DNA of 29,301 nt from JALZCH01 sp036400075. GTDB taxonomy: Bacteria; Acidobacteriota; Blastocatellia; Pyrinomonadales; Pyrinomonadaceae. The stretch is taken from NCBI GenBank assembly GCA_036400075.1, contig DASWLV010000187.1, positions 1-29,301 on the forward strand. Direction: 5' to 3'. Under the pieces are notes generated by a model, which saw only the letters and a program-made list of their open reading frames with translations, was not told the origin of the DNA and made no database searches. This document shows positions 7,980 to 16,425 of this stretch, piece after piece. Each line of letters starts with the position of its first letter. The first letter of the stretch is position 1. The position numbers and the translations under genes are program-made.

Positions 7980-10367
7980 TCAACTTTGCCTGATGAAATT
8001 TTGCGTGGCTTTTAATTCGGGAATATCTTCGTCAGCTTGATTCCAATTTTGGAGAAAGAGCTTGTAATTTTCTGCGGCTTTGTCGGCTAAACCCTTTCGC
8101 TCAAAGGCTTGTCCGAGATGGAAGCGGGCGAGCGGGTAGTTTGGATTGAGCTGTAAAACGCGCTCGTATTCGGCAATGGCTTCGTCAAATCTGCCGAGTT
8201 CCAAGTAAGCATTGGCGAGGCAATCTTCGTAGGAATCAATATTCCAGATCGGCGGAGGAAGGCTGACGGCTTCTTTAAAATAAGCAATAGCTTCATCCGA
8301 TCTGCCGTTTTTGAGGGCGATGTAACCGCGTTTGTAAAACTCGAATCTTCGTTTGGTGCGCGCTCCGCGATCGTTAAAAAGGGCGGGAACAAAAATTTGT
8401 TCTTCCAAATCTTTTGCCTTTTTCACATCGCCGCGCAACCTTGCTATGACAAACGAGTTCCAAACATACTCCCTTCTATTTTTTAAGGCTTCGCCGGCGT
8501 ATTTTTCGGCTCGGTCAACGTCGTCTTTTTTCAGATAAACTGAGGCGAGATTGTCGTAACCTCTGGCGCGTTCGTTTACCGAAGGCGCGATTTGTACGTA
8601 TTTTTCGTACAAACTAATCGCTTCGCGATATTGCCCGATCTGTGCGCGGGTGTTTGCCAGATGAACCAGAGCAATCTCGAATTTCGGGTCTAATTCGAGC
8701 GCGCGGTTGTAGTTTTCAATCGCCCGTTTGTAATCGCCTTGCCATTGATAAGCCAATCCCAGGCTGTCGTAAGCGTTCGGTTCTTCGGGAGCGAGCGCAA
8801 CGTAACGCCCGCGAGCGGCAACGGCTTCTTCGTGTCTGCCAATCTCGGATAAAACACCGCCGAGCGTGTTGTAAATGTCTTTGGCTTCGGCGTCAATCGC
8901 CAAGCCCTGCCGCATCACATTGACGGCTTCTTCCATTCGCCCTTCGCCCGCGAGCAACCGCCCAAGACGCCAATACGCTTCGGTTTCAAAAGGATATTGA
9001 TTGATAATTTCTCGATATTCCCGAATCGCATTCGGGTAATCGAGATTCGCAATCGCATACCAGGCGGAGATGTTCAAACGGTCGTTTTCGGTCAATCTGT
9101 CCGACAGCCAAAAGGCTTTTTCGAGATGCGGCTTTCCCTCGTCTGCGCGTCCCCAACTTACGGCGTAAGCATAACCGATGCGGGCGTGAGCGAGAGCAAA
9201 TTGCGGATCAAGACCGATGGCTTTTTCAAACAGCGCAATCGCTTCTTTGTTGTGCATCGCCTGCGCTTTCTCGATTCCGATTGAGTAATAACGATAGGCT
9301 TCGAGATTGTCGGTCATCGTTCGAGCGAGCGCAACGCGATTTTGTTGTTCGTCGGGCAAAGCGTCCAACCTCGTCAAAAGCTTGAGCGAGAGCAAATCAA
9401 TCTCGCTCAAAATCTGTTCGGGAGGTTCGACAACGAGGCTTTCAGACGCCGCGAGGCTTCCTGTTTTCGCGTCGTGAAGTTGAACGTCGAGACGGATTTT
9501 CTCGCCCAGCTTGGCAAAATTGCCCGTCACGATTGATTCAGCCTGCGTTTTGCGGGCGATTTCCATTGCCTCATGAAATTCGATTTTGCCGTTCGGCGCG
9601 CTCCGGCTTCTTGCTAACAGCAAATGAAGCTGCCCGCGACTTAAAATCGTTAATTTTGCCGACCGCGACAAATCGGCGATCAGCATATCGGCGAGACCTT
9701 CGCGCAGCCAGTCGAGTTCCGCGTTGCCGGATTGGTTCTCGAAAAACATCACGGCAACTGCTTTTTTGCCGGGCGTCTGCGGCAAGCGGACTTCGGCAGC
9801 CTGCGATTCGGAATAATTTTGTTTGAAATAAAGCGCAAAACCGATCGCGGCGAGCAAAATCAAAACGGCTGCCGAAGCAAAAATAATTTTCGGGTTGAAT
9901 TTGAATCCGCTTTCGGGCGCGGGAATTAATTTCGGCGTTTCGGTAATTAACAACGGCGAATCGGAATCTTCTTCAAATTCAAGCTCGACGCGGGTGATTT
10001 CTTCGGTTTGAACGATTGCGGGAACGCCCGAAAAAGTTTCTTCGACCGAGCCGATAAAACGATAACCGGCTTTGGGAACGGTTTTGATGTATTGCGGATG
10101 ATGCGGATTATCGCCCAGCGCGCGGCGAATTTCTTTGATGCACTGCACCAGAACATCATCGGTAACGGCGGTGTCTTTCCAGACGGCGTTTATCAATTCT
10201 TCTTTGGTGACAAGGCGCTCGCGCCGTTCGAGCAGATAGACCAGAACCTGAAACGCTTTTTGGCGCAGATGCCGCTCTTCGTCGCCCCGCAGGAGACAGC
10301 CGCGCGAGATGTCAACTTCTATATCTTGAAATCTGTAAGTTTGCTTTTCCGCCAGAGAATGAATCAC
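7980..10367 (-). CDS. Membrane-anchored winged-helix regulator with TolB/FlgO-like and TPR domains
   Basis: A 795-residue one-component regulator of the CadC/ToxR architecture. Residues about 10-108 are an OmpR/PhoB-type winged helix (RQKAFQVLVYLLERRERLVTKEEL, with TVPKAGYRFIG as the wing end). A linker leads to one transmembrane segment at about 161-181 (IIFASAAVLILLAAIGFALYF). Residues about 203-320 (KAVAVMFFENQSG, DWLREGLADMLIADLSR) resemble the TolB/FlgO-like domain often found in such proteins. From about residue 365 to the end there are ten or so TPR units (for example AIENYNRALELDPKFEIALVHLA). The DNA-binding part is cytoplasmic and the TPR part probably periplasmic, where it may sense a protein or peptide. 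Its upstream region and two flanking intergenic regions share a phased repeat, suggesting self-regulation and control of the neighbouring surface-protein genes (inference). Confidence 0.9.
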   Translation of the reverse strand: MIHSLAEKQTYRFQDIEVDISRGCLLRGDEERHLRQKAFQVLVYLLERRERLVTKEELINAVWKDTAVTDDVLVQCIKEIRRALGDNPHHPQYIKTVPKAGYRFIGSVEETFSGVPAIVQTEEITRVELEFEEDSDSPLLITETPKLIPAPESGFKFNPKIIFASAAVLILLAAIGFALYFKQNYSESQAAEVRLPQTPGKKAVAVMFFENQSGNAELDWLREGLADMLIADLSRSAKLTILSRGQLHLLLARSRSAPNGKIEFHEAMEIARKTQAESIVTGNFAKLGEKIRLDVQLHDAKTGSLAASESLVVEPPEQILSEIDLLSLKLLTRLDALPDEQQNRVALARTMTDNLEAYRYYSIGIEKAQAMHNKEAIALFEKAIGLDPQFALAHARIGYAYAVSWGRADEGKPHLEKAFWLSDRLTENDRLNISAWYAIANLDYPNAIREYREIINQYPFETEAYWRLGRLLAGEGRMEEAVNVMRQGLAIDAEAKDIYNTLGGVLSEIGRHEEAVAARGRYVALAPEEPNAYDSLGLAYQWQGDYKRAIENYNRALELDPKFEIALVHLANTRAQIGQYREAISLYEKYVQIAPSVNERARGYDNLASVYLKKDDVDRAEKYAGEALKNRREYVWNSFVIARLRGDVKKAKDLEEQIFVPALFNDRGARTKRRFEFYKRGYIALKNGRSDEAIAYFKEAVSLPPPIWNIDSYEDCLANAYLELGRFDEAIAEYERVLQLNPNYPLARFHLGQAFERKGLADKAAENYKLFLQNWNQADEDIPELKATQNFIRQS

Positions 10368-10392
10368 AGTTCACCGCCCGCTTTGTAAAAAA

Positions 10393-10436
10393 TTTCGGGA
10401 AAGAACGGTTTTCGTCGTTACTTTTCAGCCGTTTCG
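10393..10436 (-). promoter_or_regulatory. TTTCG elements in front of the winged-helix regulator gene
   Basis: Read on the plus strand, TTTCG lies at 10393, 10410 and 10432; the last two are 22 bp (two helical turns) apart. The stretch TCGTTACTTTT at 10415-10425 (first two bases CG shared with a preceding TCG) matches the core of the boxes at 4253 and 10635. It starts 26 bp upstream of the regulator's ATG, a position suited to autoregulation. The match is less regular than at the other two sites. Confidence 0.35.
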
Positions 10437-10603
10437 GAGTGAAGCTAATGATACCCCGACGCTCGACGAATTGCAAAACGTAAACTGCACACTGCAAATG
10501 CGTTAAATCGCCGTTAAAAATAGATTTCGACACAAAAGAAATTCGGATAACAGAATAAATCCGGGAAACTTTGATTTATTAATAATTACATTACCAGCCT
10601 ATT

Positions 10604-10650
10604 TTTCGGAAATTTCGGAAAAATTTCGTTTTTCTTTCGTTACTTTTACC
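10604..10650 (+). promoter_or_regulatory. Phased TTTCG repeats plus shared box, upstream of the WSC cluster
   Basis: TTTCG occurs at 10604, 10613, 10624 and 10635; the last three are 11 bp apart. The final copy runs into TTTCGTTACTTTTACC, identical in 15 of 16 positions to 4253-4268. The site is 97 bp before the ATG at 10747. The whole 379-bp gap (10368-10746) is AT-rich and divergent; apart from this site and the one at 10393 I see no gene or RNA in it. Confidence 0.5.
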
Positions 10651-10746
10651 GCCCCTAAAGAGAGTCTGTAAACATCAAGACATCGCTTTTGGATTGCGAG
10701 ATTCAGAAGCCGGAGTTCGGATTTAAAATTTACAGCCGAAAATCTA

Positions 10747-10992
10747 ATGAAGCGCAAGCTCAAATTAACGATTACCAAAGTTTACCGTCAAACGTTGATT
10801 ACTCCGACAATTTTCCGGGCGGCTTGTCCCGTTTGCATGTGCGAGGTTCAAACGCTCACGCCGGGCGAAGCTGCACAGATTTTACAAATTGATGAAATAG
10901 CGCTTGACCGCCTTGTTGCCGACGGTAATGTCCACGCCGCTTTGACTGTCGGCGGCTATCCGCGCGTTTGCAAAAACTCGCTGTTTCAGTAA
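10747..10992 (+). CDS. Small CxxC protein with an HTH/excisionase-like C-terminus
   Basis: An 81-residue basic protein. The N-terminal part (MKRKLKLTITKVYRQTLITP) looks like a beta strand. A CPVC motif follows at residues 28-31 with another Cys at 33, possibly a metal site or redox pair. The rest (LTPGEAAQILQIDEIALDRLVADGNVHAAL) fits the MerR/excisionase helix-turn-helix pattern, where an AA helix pair is followed by a wing, and a final VCKNSLFQ. Similar small proteins occur in Acidobacteriota beside secreted-protein genes, as far as I recall. The stop is 20 bp before the WSC gene, so they are probably co-transcribed. A DNA-binding or regulatory role is inference. The overlapping frame at 10689-10892 lacks these features and is a shadow. 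Confidence 0.65.
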   Translation: MKRKLKLTITKVYRQTLITPTIFRAACPVCMCEVQTLTPGEAAQILQIDEIALDRLVADGNVHAALTVGGYPRVCKNSLFQ

Positions 10993-11012
10993 AAGGAAGA
11001 AACGAAAAAACA

Positions 11013-12422
11013 ATGAAAAAGAAGATTATCAGTCGGACGATTCTTTCTCTGACAATTGGAGTCGCCGTTACAGCCTTCGCAGCTTTGCTTTTGTCCAACA
11101 ATATAAAACTGACGGGCTTTTTGTCTCCCGAAACAATAGTGTCCGCGCAGCAGGACAGGGGTTGGAAAGTGTGGGTGAAAACTTCGCCGTGCGCCGGCGG
11201 GCGCACCGATTGGATTTCGGTAGCCCGGAGAAATCCGACCGAAGGCGGCGGCGGAGGTTTTTGGGAAACCGCCGATTTAATACAGACTCCGACGCCTTGC
11301 ACGAGGGTTTCCGACAATTCGTGTACGTTTGCGGCGGCAACGGCGGCGGCGAACGCGATTCGCGCTTCAAATAAATTTGCCGACTACTGCTGCAAGGATT
11401 ACTCGGTTTGGCAGAACACCCAAACCAGAGAATTGTCGGTTGTTAAAGGAAGCGGATCGGCAGGCTTCGGCTGGCAATTTGAAGACGGACCGATGTGCTG
11501 CGAAGAAGCCGAAGCGATAACGGGCAAAACCGGTTTATGCGGCGGCACGAAGGGCGGCGGTGGAGGTGGAAAAGGCGGAAAAACCGGCTACATCGGTTGT
11601 TACAAAGACACCAGCGCGTTCGACTTGGACGGCTTTCTTGAACGCAGTCGCAGCAACACTCCGCAGCGCTGCGTAGAAACCTGCCGCGCCAAAGGTTTTG
11701 CTTATGCCGCCGTGCAATACGGCGAAAGCTGTCTCTGCGGCAACAGTTACGGCAAATACGGAACAGCGGATAACTGCAACTATAAATGCACCGGCGACGG
11801 CGGTCAGAATTGCGGCGGTTACAACGCCAACAGCGTTTATGGAACCGGCTTGAGCGTTGGCGGCGGCAGAATAACTAAAAAGTCCGGCGGAAACGTTACC
11901 GAAGATGACGGCGGGATTATTGATGACGGCGATGATGAAATTGTAACGCCTAAGCCAACTCCGACGCGAACGCCCCCTCGCGGCGGGGGCGGGCAATGGA
12001 CTTTGATTTCCGTTACGGCGATTCCTGAAACACCGAATCAGACAGGCGGAAATAAATGGAGCTATAACGCTCAATCTTCTTCGGCGAATTTATTCATTTA
12101 TAACGGCGACAAGCATAATTTTCAATGGACGAAACCGCCGCAGCAAATTGACGGAAACGGATTTACCGTTTCTTTAAACGTTCAATGCCAATCGCAGCCA
12201 AATAACCGTTGCGCTTCGCTCATCGGCGTTGCGGGCGTCGGGCTTGAGTCCGACACGAGCGGCGGTGAACGAAAAGCAGAAGCTTACGGCGAAAACGGCG
12301 CGCTCGGCAGGGGACAAAAATCCGTGACCTTCAAACCGATTCCGAATTCAAATGAGTTGGAGGTGAGAGTAGAAATGATGTGGGGCGCGGTCAAATTCAT
12401 TTACAAATATCGCCGGGCGTAA
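11013..12422 (+). CDS. Secreted WSC-domain protein
   Basis: A 469-residue protein. I choose the ATG at 11013 because it gives a proper signal/anchor sequence (KKKIISRTILSLTIGVAVTAF, with a possible cleavage after VSA near residue 45) and has an AGGAAG site upstream. Residues about 46-180 are a Cys-rich domain of unknown type. A Gly-rich linker (GGGGGGKGG) leads to a WSC domain at about 192-278 (GYIGCYKDTS, RCVETCRAKGFAYAAVQYGESCLCGNSYG, NCGG) with eight or more cysteines. WSC domains are best known from fungal cell-wall sensors and bind glycans. A Thr/Pro-rich linker (TPKPTPTRTPPRGGGG, about 312-330) precedes a C-terminal beta-rich domain. Likely an extracellular polysaccharide-binding protein; ligand unknown. 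It is in one cluster with the small genes on either side. Confidence 0.8.
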   Translation: MKKKIISRTILSLTIGVAVTAFAALLLSNNIKLTGFLSPETIVSAQQDRGWKVWVKTSPCAGGRTDWISVARRNPTEGGGGGFWETADLIQTPTPCTRVSDNSCTFAAATAAANAIRASNKFADYCCKDYSVWQNTQTRELSVVKGSGSAGFGWQFEDGPMCCEEAEAITGKTGLCGGTKGGGGGGKGGKTGYIGCYKDTSAFDLDGFLERSRSNTPQRCVETCRAKGFAYAAVQYGESCLCGNSYGKYGTADNCNYKCTGDGGQNCGGYNANSVYGTGLSVGGGRITKKSGGNVTEDDGGIIDDGDDEIVTPKPTPTRTPPRGGGGQWTLISVTAIPETPNQTGGNKWSYNAQSSSANLFIYNGDKHNFQWTKPPQQIDGNGFTVSLNVQCQSQPNNRCASLIGVAGVGLESDTSGGERKAEAYGENGALGRGQKSVTFKPIPNSNELEVRVEMMWGAVKFIYKYRRA

Positions 12423-12456
12423 TAAATGCTGCGTGAAATTCGGTTGAGGAAGAGAA

Positions 12457-12807
12457 ATGAAAATCAAGAGATCGTTTTTACGTTTGGTTGTCGGCACAAA
12501 CATTGCCGTTTTAACTTTGGGTGCGAGCGCGGCGTTATCGGCAACGCGGGCTGCGGAATTGTCTGAAGCACAGGCAATCGCTCGCGTGAAAGCCGTTTTG
12601 CGACGAGGCGCGAGCGGCTGTCGAATCACAAAAACGCAGAGTATCTCAGCCGTCCGCGTCAAATCCGGCTGGCGCGTGACGGCGCGAATCAGGATGTCCG
12701 CCATCGGGACTTCGACGACGGAAACCGCAGTCTGGATTGTCAGCGCCAAAAAAGGCGCTTCGGCGCAAAATCAACTAACCGCCGAAATCGCCGACGGTTG
12801 CCAGTGA
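12457..12807 (+). CDS. Small secreted protein of unknown function
   Basis: A 116-residue protein with a GAGGAAGAG ribosome site and an N-terminal signal peptide (MKIKRSFLRLVVGTNIAVLT, cleavage probably in ALSATRAAE near residue 33). The mature part is short and basic (EAQAIARVKAVLRRGASGC, SAVRVKSGWRVTARIRM), with two cysteines that could form a disulfide. The pattern of an amphipathic helix followed by beta strands recalls small PepSY-like or cystatin-like periplasmic domains, but I cannot assign a family. It lies 34 bp after the WSC gene on the same strand, so a shared transcript is likely. Confidence 0.6.
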   Translation: MKIKRSFLRLVVGTNIAVLTLGASAALSATRAAELSEAQAIARVKAVLRRGASGCRITKTQSISAVRVKSGWRVTARIRMSAIGTSTTETAVWIVSAKKGASAQNQLTAEIADGCQ

Positions 12808-12834
12808 TTTTCTACGAAACAAAAGGAGACGATT

Positions 12835-13143
12835 ATGAAAAAATCTAAAAATTTCGGTATTACTTTTGCAATGATAATTCTTGCTTCGATGCCGATGCTA
12901 TTCTTGCCGCAAATTACTCCGGCAACCCCGATTGCAGAACCAATGACGCTCTGCGCGCCCGCGACTTCTACCTGCGCGAAACAAAAAGCGATTCTGCGAC
13001 AGTTGGAGAGGACGCAGCCGAGCAGGAAACTGACCAGAAAACAGATTTTCAATCGAATCAAAGCGGCTTGCGAGAAAATGAGAAGTCTCGATTGCCCCGA
13101 CATCAGAAACAACCGACCGTTAATTTGCTTTACCGATTTTTAA
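12835..13143 (+). CDS. Small secreted Cys-containing protein of unknown function
   Basis: A 102-residue protein with a strong AGGAG site 9 bp before the ATG. Residues about 8-26 are hydrophobic (signal peptide). The rest is basic and holds five cysteines (CAPATSTC, AACEKMRSLDC, LICF), compatible with two disulfides in an exported protein. No family recognised. It is the last gene of the cluster that begins at 10747; the 28-bp spacing from the previous gene supports co-transcription. Confidence 0.6.
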   Translation: MKKSKNFGITFAMIILASMPMLFLPQITPATPIAEPMTLCAPATSTCAKQKAILRQLERTQPSRKLTRKQIFNRIKAACEKMRSLDCPDIRNNRPLICFTDF

Positions 13144-13321
13144 TGACGCTCCGGCGGCAATTTGAAATTTCCCTTGATGCAGTGTCTTAAATTTAGATTT
13201 TCAAAAAGGAGATAAAGGCAAATCTGAAACAATTTTAAGTATAAGATAAAATCTTAACGAAAACTTTTATGAAGTAGGCGCTTCACTTTTTTGTTTGCAT
13301 TTTTTAGCATAAAATCAAAGA

Positions 13322-15310
13322 ATGCAATTTCGTCTCATTTCTGAAAATCAGCCGAAAGGCGATCAGCCGCAGGCAATCGAACAGATCGTCAACGCCTTGA
13401 ATGACGGCACAAAAGATCAGGTTTTACTGGGAATCACGGGCAGCGGAAAAACGTTTTCGATTGCGAATGTGATTGACCGCGTGCAGCGCCCGACTCTGGT
13501 TCTGGCTCACAATAAAACTCTCGCCGCGCAGCTTTATCAGGAATTTAAAAACTTTTTCCCTGAAAACGCGGTCGAATATTTCGTTTCTTACTACGATTAT
13601 TACCAGCCGGAGGCTTACGTTCCAGCTTCGGACACTTACATCGAAAAAGAAGCGACGATTAACGACGAGATTGACCGCCTCCGTTTGAGCGCTACGCGCG
13701 CGCTGTTTGAACGTCGCGATGTAATTATCGTCGCTTCGGTTTCATGCATTTATGGCTTGGGCGATCCCGATGCGTATTACGGAATGATTATGTTCATCGC
13801 GCCCGGTCAGCAGATAAAGCGCGAAGAATTTATCAAAGGCTTGGTTGATTTGCAGTACGAGCGTTCGGACATAGAGTTTTATCGCGGGACTTTCCGAGTG
13901 CGCGGCGATACGGTCGAGGTTTATCCGAGTTATCAGGAAAACGCTTACAGAATCGAATTTTGGGGCGACGAGATTGACCAGATTTCGACGATTGACCCGC
14001 TGCTCGGCGAAGTCAAATTTCGTCATGAAACGCGGCTGCCGATTTATCCGAAAACGCACTTTGTAATGTCGAAACCGACAATCAAACGCGCGGTTAAAAC
14101 AATCAAAGATGAGCTTGAATGGTGGGAAGCGGAACTCATCAAAGAGGGCAAAATTGTCGAAGCTCAAAGGCTGCATCAACGGACGATGTACGATCTGGAA
14201 ATGATCAAGGAAATGGGTTTCTGTCGCGGAATCGAAAATTATTCGCGCCATTTGACGGGCAAAAGACCGGGCGAGCCGCCGCCGACTCTGCTTGATTATT
14301 TGCCGCCGGATTCCCTGCTCGTAATTGACGAATCGCACCAAACCGTTCCGCAGCTCGGGGCGATGTACAAAGGCGACCGTTCGAGAAAATCAACTTTAGT
14401 GAATTACGGTTTTCGTCTGCCGTCGGCGATGGACAACCGCCCGCTTAATTTTGAAGAATTTGAATCGCGCATCAATCAGACGATTTACGTTTCGGCAACA
14501 CCCGGACCTTATGAATTAACGAAATCGGGCGGCGAAGTCGTCGAGCAGATTATTCGCCCGACCGGATTGCTCGATCCCGTTGTCGAAGTCCGCCCGGTCA
14601 AAGGTCAGATTGACGATTTATTGGAAGAATGCCGCGTGCGAGCCGAACGCAATGAGCGCGTTTTGGTCACGACTTTAACCAAGAAAATGTCGGAAGATTT
14701 GTCGGAATATTTTACCGAAGTCGGTGTTCGCGTCCAATATCTGCATTCGGACATTGACACGCTCGAACGCATCAAGATTTTGCGGAATCTGCGGCGCGGC
14801 GAGTTTGATGTTTTGGTTGGAATCAACCTGCTGCGCGAAGGCTTGGATTTGCCGGAAGTATCGCTCGTGGCAATTCTCGACGCCGACAAAGAAGGTTTCC
14901 TGCGCTCAGACCGCTCGCTGATTCAAACTATGGGACGCGCCGCCCGCAACGCGGAAGGCAAAGCGATTTTGTACGCCGACAAAATAACGGATTCAATGAA
15001 ACGCGCCATCGGCGAAACGCAGCGCCGCCGCGCCGTTCAGGAAGCATACAACGCCGAACACGGAATCACGCCGACGACAATCATCAAATCAATCGATTCC
15101 ACGCTTGTCACAGCCTACGAAGCCGATTATTTCAAAGTCCCGCTCGAACTCGACGCCATGGAAGAATACTCACGCGGCAAAATTAAACAAACCATCGCCG
15201 AACTGGAAATGGAAATGCGTCAAGCGGCGAAAAATATGCAGTTTGAAAAAGCCGCCGAGATACGAGACAGAATTAAGTATTTGCGGGAGCGAGAGGTGCA
15301 GCTTGGTTGA
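13322..15310 (+). CDS. uvrB: Excinuclease ABC subunit B
   Basis: A 662-residue protein, the normal length for UvrB. It is the helicase-like damage-verification subunit of nucleotide excision repair; it is loaded by UvrA and recruits UvrC. The Walker A motif is GITGSGKT (residues 37-44). The DNA-clamping beta-hairpin region YYDYYQPEAYVP lies at about 90-101. The Walker B-like DESHQT, the helicase motif with YVSATPGPYE, the GINLLREGLDLPEV segment and QTMGRAARN are all present. The C-terminal UVR domain (QFEKAAEIRDRIKYLRERE) is intact. A possible weak hairpin precedes it at about 13269-13285, but no obvious SOS operator is visible. A second, diverged copy of its last 13 codons follows directly after the stop. 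Confidence 0.98.
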   Translation: MQFRLISENQPKGDQPQAIEQIVNALNDGTKDQVLLGITGSGKTFSIANVIDRVQRPTLVLAHNKTLAAQLYQEFKNFFPENAVEYFVSYYDYYQPEAYVPASDTYIEKEATINDEIDRLRLSATRALFERRDVIIVASVSCIYGLGDPDAYYGMIMFIAPGQQIKREEFIKGLVDLQYERSDIEFYRGTFRVRGDTVEVYPSYQENAYRIEFWGDEIDQISTIDPLLGEVKFRHETRLPIYPKTHFVMSKPTIKRAVKTIKDELEWWEAELIKEGKIVEAQRLHQRTMYDLEMIKEMGFCRGIENYSRHLTGKRPGEPPPTLLDYLPPDSLLVIDESHQTVPQLGAMYKGDRSRKSTLVNYGFRLPSAMDNRPLNFEEFESRINQTIYVSATPGPYELTKSGGEVVEQIIRPTGLLDPVVEVRPVKGQIDDLLEECRVRAERNERVLVTTLTKKMSEDLSEYFTEVGVRVQYLHSDIDTLERIKILRNLRRGEFDVLVGINLLREGLDLPEVSLVAILDADKEGFLRSDRSLIQTMGRAARNAEGKAILYADKITDSMKRAIGETQRRRAVQEAYNAEHGITPTTIIKSIDSTLVTAYEADYFKVPLELDAMEEYSRGKIKQTIAELEMEMRQAAKNMQFEKAAEIRDRIKYLREREVQLG

Positions 15311-15351
15311 GATTTAAATATTTAAGAGAACGCGAAGTTAGTCTTTCGTAG
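15310..15351 (+). pseudogene. Displaced remnant of a second uvrB 3' end
   Basis: Read from AGA at 15310, this stretch encodes RFKYLREREVSLS and a TAG stop. The real end of uvrB encodes RIKYLREREVQLG and a stop. Ten of 13 residues agree, while most codons differ at synonymous positions. It therefore looks like the end of a homologous uvrB allele and not a fresh duplication. It has no start of its own. Confidence 0.7.
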
Positions 15352-15358
15352 ATTTACT

Positions 15359-15967
15359 ATGAGTAATTCACAAAACGTTCAGCTTTCATGGCAACAAATC
15401 TTTATTGTCATAACAACTTTGATTCTAATTTTAGTTTTTTTGGTTCTTGTACTTTGGTTAGTTTTTTACGGAGTTTCAAGTCTAGCATCAAGAGAGCTTA
15501 CTCCAATCTTGCCAACCTTAGGTATTGGGTTAGCGGCAATTATTACAGCGAGTGCTACAATTTTTGCAGCGATTAGGACAAAAAGTATTGAGAGATTAAA
15601 GGAAATTGAACAAGAACTTCGCAAGCAAAAAGCGCCTATTTATGAGGAATTTGCCGACTTTCTTCTTAACAAAGTTCTTCAAAACAAAGCCTCATCTGAA
15701 GAGATGCTGGAATTTGTCATGAAGTTTCATCAAAAAATGATTGTTTGGGGAGATGACAAAGTTATTAAGGCTTGGGTTGATTTCAGAAAGGAAATTGATA
15801 CTCCAACAAATAAGTATCATGGTTTATTTCAAATTGAAAATGTCCTATTTAAGATTCGCGCTGATATGGGACATTCTAACAAAGGTCTTGAAAAGGGGGA
15901 TTTACTTAGGCTGTTCATTAATGATATGGACAAAGTGTTTGAGAAAGAAAATAATTCATTAAAATGA
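15359..15967 (+). CDS. AT-rich two-helix membrane protein of unknown function
   Basis: A 202-residue protein with two N-terminal transmembrane segments (about residues 13-38, ending VLVLWLVFYG, and 48-70, LPTLGIGLAAIITASATIF). A cytoplasmic domain follows that is helical and charged (IERLKEIEQELRKQKAPIYEEF). Later text such as MKFHQKMIVWGDDKVIKAWVDF suggests a compact helical domain. The coding sequence is clearly richer in A and T than uvrB and phhB. It starts 8 bp after the uvrB remnant, so it probably arrived by horizontal transfer at the uvrB 3' end. Two-helix proteins with a cytoplasmic helical domain are common in accessory and defence regions, but I cannot name this family. Confidence 0.65.
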   Translation: MSNSQNVQLSWQQIFIVITTLILILVFLVLVLWLVFYGVSSLASRELTPILPTLGIGLAAIITASATIFAAIRTKSIERLKEIEQELRKQKAPIYEEFADFLLNKVLQNKASSEEMLEFVMKFHQKMIVWGDDKVIKAWVDFRKEIDTPTNKYHGLFQIENVLFKIRADMGHSNKGLEKGDLLRLFINDMDKVFEKENNSLK

Positions 15968-15973
15968 AGAAAC

Positions 15974-16348
15974 TTACCTCGGTTTGCTGTTTTCTAAAAC
16001 TTCTTCCATAGATTTGTCGAGCGCGATCTTCCAGCTCCCGTTTTCGCGAACAAAATAAATCGTATCCCAAGTTCCGGTCGCCGCATTTTTATATTCTAGC
16101 GTGGCGTTTTCGCCTTCGATCTTTTCGTTTCGCGTTTCCGGCGCACTCCATTTGCCGATTTGATTTTTAATCGTTTCGTCAATCAATTTTTGTGAGCCGC
16201 GCGATGCGTTTTCTCTCATTGCGGCGGCGTCTTTTTTGCCTGCGGCTTCGACGTATTTGCGAAAAGCATTGGTCGGCGTGTCCGCGTCTCCGCTTGAGCA
16301 ACCCGCTGAAAACAAAATCAAAAATACTAAGCAAACAATTATTTTCAT
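15974..16348 (-). CDS. Small lipoprotein, DUF4878-like
   Basis: A 124-residue protein from the ATG at 16348; a TTG one codon upstream is the only alternative. The signal peptide MKIIVCLVFLILFSAGC ends in a lipobox with Cys17. The mature domain begins TPTNAFRKYVEAAGKKDAAAMRENAS and ends TGTWDTIYFVRENGSWKIALD. This pattern, with a helix pair and then a curved sheet carrying a W-K-I-ALD end strand, is typical of the DUF4878/NTF2-like lipoprotein group. It probably sits in the periplasm; the ligand is unknown. Its end is 6 bp from the converging AT-rich gene and it is divergent from phhB. Confidence 0.75.
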   Translation of the reverse strand: MKIIVCLVFLILFSAGCSSGDADTPTNAFRKYVEAAGKKDAAAMRENASRGSQKLIDETIKNQIGKWSAPETRNEKIEGENATLEYKNAATGTWDTIYFVRENGSWKIALDKSMEEVLENSKPR

Positions 16349-16425
16349 CAACTTTTGAACAAAACTTTGGCGAATCGCTATACTTTAAATCAAACCGATT
16401 ATAAACGAATAAGGGATAACGAAAA

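Noticed and set aside
10968..11012. Upstream in-frame start for the WSC protein, overlapping the small HTH-like gene
   Set aside because: It would put 15 unrelated residues before the signal sequence; ATG 11013 fits better.
11535..12074. 179-codon minus-strand frame opposite the WSC gene
   Set aside because: Ala/Val-rich shadow of Gly/Asn codons on the other strand; the plus strand has a clear WSC domain.
13742..14341. 199-codon minus-strand frame within uvrB
   Set aside because: uvrB is intact on the plus strand; the minus frame has no recognisable domain.
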